Shown here piece by piece: positions 63,404 to 64,000 of a stretch of 64,000 bases of DNA (the stretch's first letter is position 1; every line of letters begins with the position of its first letter). Origin of the DNA: Lacihabitans sp. LS3-19 (GTDB lineage: Bacteria > Bacteroidota > Bacteroidia > Cytophagales > Spirosomataceae); contig NZ_RJUA01000001.1 in the NCBI RefSeq assembly GCF_024343575.1, positions 186,001 to 250,000 of the forward strand. The letters run 5' to 3'. The translations under genes and the position numbers were made by a program. Below the pieces are notes generated by a model. The model was not told the origin of the DNA, did not search any database, and saw nothing but the letters and a program-made list of their open reading frames with translations.

Positions 63404-64000
63404 ATGAAAATAAAGAATATTATAAAATCGGCAAAAATATTGGGAATAGCAACATTCATGCTATCTGCTCAATCATGCCAAGATGTTTTAAAAGAAACGG
63501 TTGTTTCTGGAATAGGTAATGATTATATCAATACTCCTAAAGGATTTGAAGATGCAGTAAATGCTGCGTATTCTTCTTTAAGATATTTTTATGGTACCCA
63601 ACAAGGTCTTACATTGACAGAATATGGTACTGATATTTATGCTACTGGTGCCGATGGTGGTTATAAAGGTTTCCATTTTTATGACACTCAAATGCAGCCA
63701 ACAGTAGATTATCTTCAAAGAGTTTGGGATGAACTTTATAGAGGTATTAATACTTGTAATGCGATAATTGACAGAGCACCGGAATCTTCAATATCTGAAG
63801 CTACTAAAAAAGTAAGAGTTGCAGAAGCTAAGTTTTTAAGAGCTCAATATTATTTTATTTTGTTCCAGCAATATGGAGGAGTAGATTTAAGATTAAGTGA
63901 AACTTTGGCACCTACCAAAGCTACTTCTAGGGCTTCTGATGCTGATATGTACAATGCAATAATTAAAGATTTTACTGAAGCTGTAGCTGATCTTCCTAAC
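63404..64000 (+). CDS. SusD/RagB-type surface lipoprotein (3' partial)
   Basis: The frame opens at ATG 63404 and runs open to the window end, giving 199 residues. Lipobox LSAQSC (Cys25) marks a lipid-anchored outer-membrane protein. The sequence shows SusD features: DYINTPKGFEDAVNAAYSSL, YFYGTQQGLTL, WDELYRGINTCNAIIDRAP, VAEAKFLRAQYYFILFQQYG. It is the substrate-binding lid partner of the SusC transporter just upstream. The C-terminal half lies outside the window. Confidence 0.93.
   Translation, partial: MKIKNIIKSAKILGIATFMLSAQSCQDVLKETVVSGIGNDYINTPKGFEDAVNAAYSSLRYFYGTQQGLTLTEYGTDIYATGADGGYKGFHFYDTQMQPTVDYLQRVWDELYRGINTCNAIIDRAPESSISEATKKVRVAEAKFLRAQYYFILFQQYGGVDLRLSETLAPTKATSRASDADMYNAIIKDFTEAVADLPN

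Overview
The window is one continuous piece of a Bacteroidota chromosome, most likely Cytophagales (Leadbetterella/Lacihabitans/Emticicia-like; this placement is inference). The evidence is a SusC/SusD pair, a type B type IX secretion sorting domain, a 3-coathanger-like C-terminus, TPR histidine kinases, promoters of the TAnnTTTG type, and AT-rich DNA with MKK-type signal peptides. No rRNA, tRNA, prophage or CRISPR array was found.

Layout. 1-10 kb: the end of an HtrA protease, an atypical Nramp transporter, a DUF3810 metalloprotease-like protein, a 0.8 kb inverted array of ~74-bp repeats, uvrA, a methyltransferase, a LysE exporter and an RluA-type pseudouridine synthase. 10-18 kb: a duplicated module of a stand-alone LytTR regulator plus a secreted fibre-like protein (one LytTR copy is a pseudogene), a lipoprotein, a CDP-alcohol phosphatidyltransferase and HK1/RR1. 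18-22.5 kb: a Lys-rich 35-residue protein, mnmH-selD (tRNA selenouridine) and a REP/RAYT locus. 22.5-27 kb: a secreted papain-like protease with a DUF4384-like tail, next to a secreted TPR-caspase. 27-41 kb: HK2/RR2, HK3/RR3, lipoproteins, a tiny secreted cationic peptide, a second papain-like protease with a pentapeptide-repeat protein, and a 7TMR-DISM histidine kinase (HK4) followed by a LytTR gene and two surface proteins. 45-54 kb: methyltransferase, greA with a terminator-bearing leader, a T9SS-B surface protein, a heme-motif/VCBS protein and an aspartate aminotransferase. 54-64 kb: a carbohydrate-type locus with a FAD oxidoreductase, an AraC regulator, two Tat-type Gfo/Idh/MocA oxidoreductases, SusC and the start of SusD.

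The strongest new signal is regulatory. Three different palindromic operators recur in front of genes of this window, each at a fixed distance from a -7 box. One (ATGGCAT-N4-ATGCCAT) precedes RR1, a LytTR operon and a lipoprotein. A second (ATAGGGCAAATGCCTTAT-like) precedes RR2 and the other LytTR gene. A third (CTACACCTTTTG..., with 32 of 45 positions shared by three copies) precedes the lipoprotein-peptide-RR3-HK3 run, a BNR-like lipoprotein, and the papain-like protease, where it is shared with divergent HK4. This suggests three self-activating HK/RR circuits wired to local LytTR regulators and to surface or secreted proteins. The linked papain-DUF4384/caspase pair is the second most interesting system. 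All assignments come from reading sequence by eye; no searches were run.
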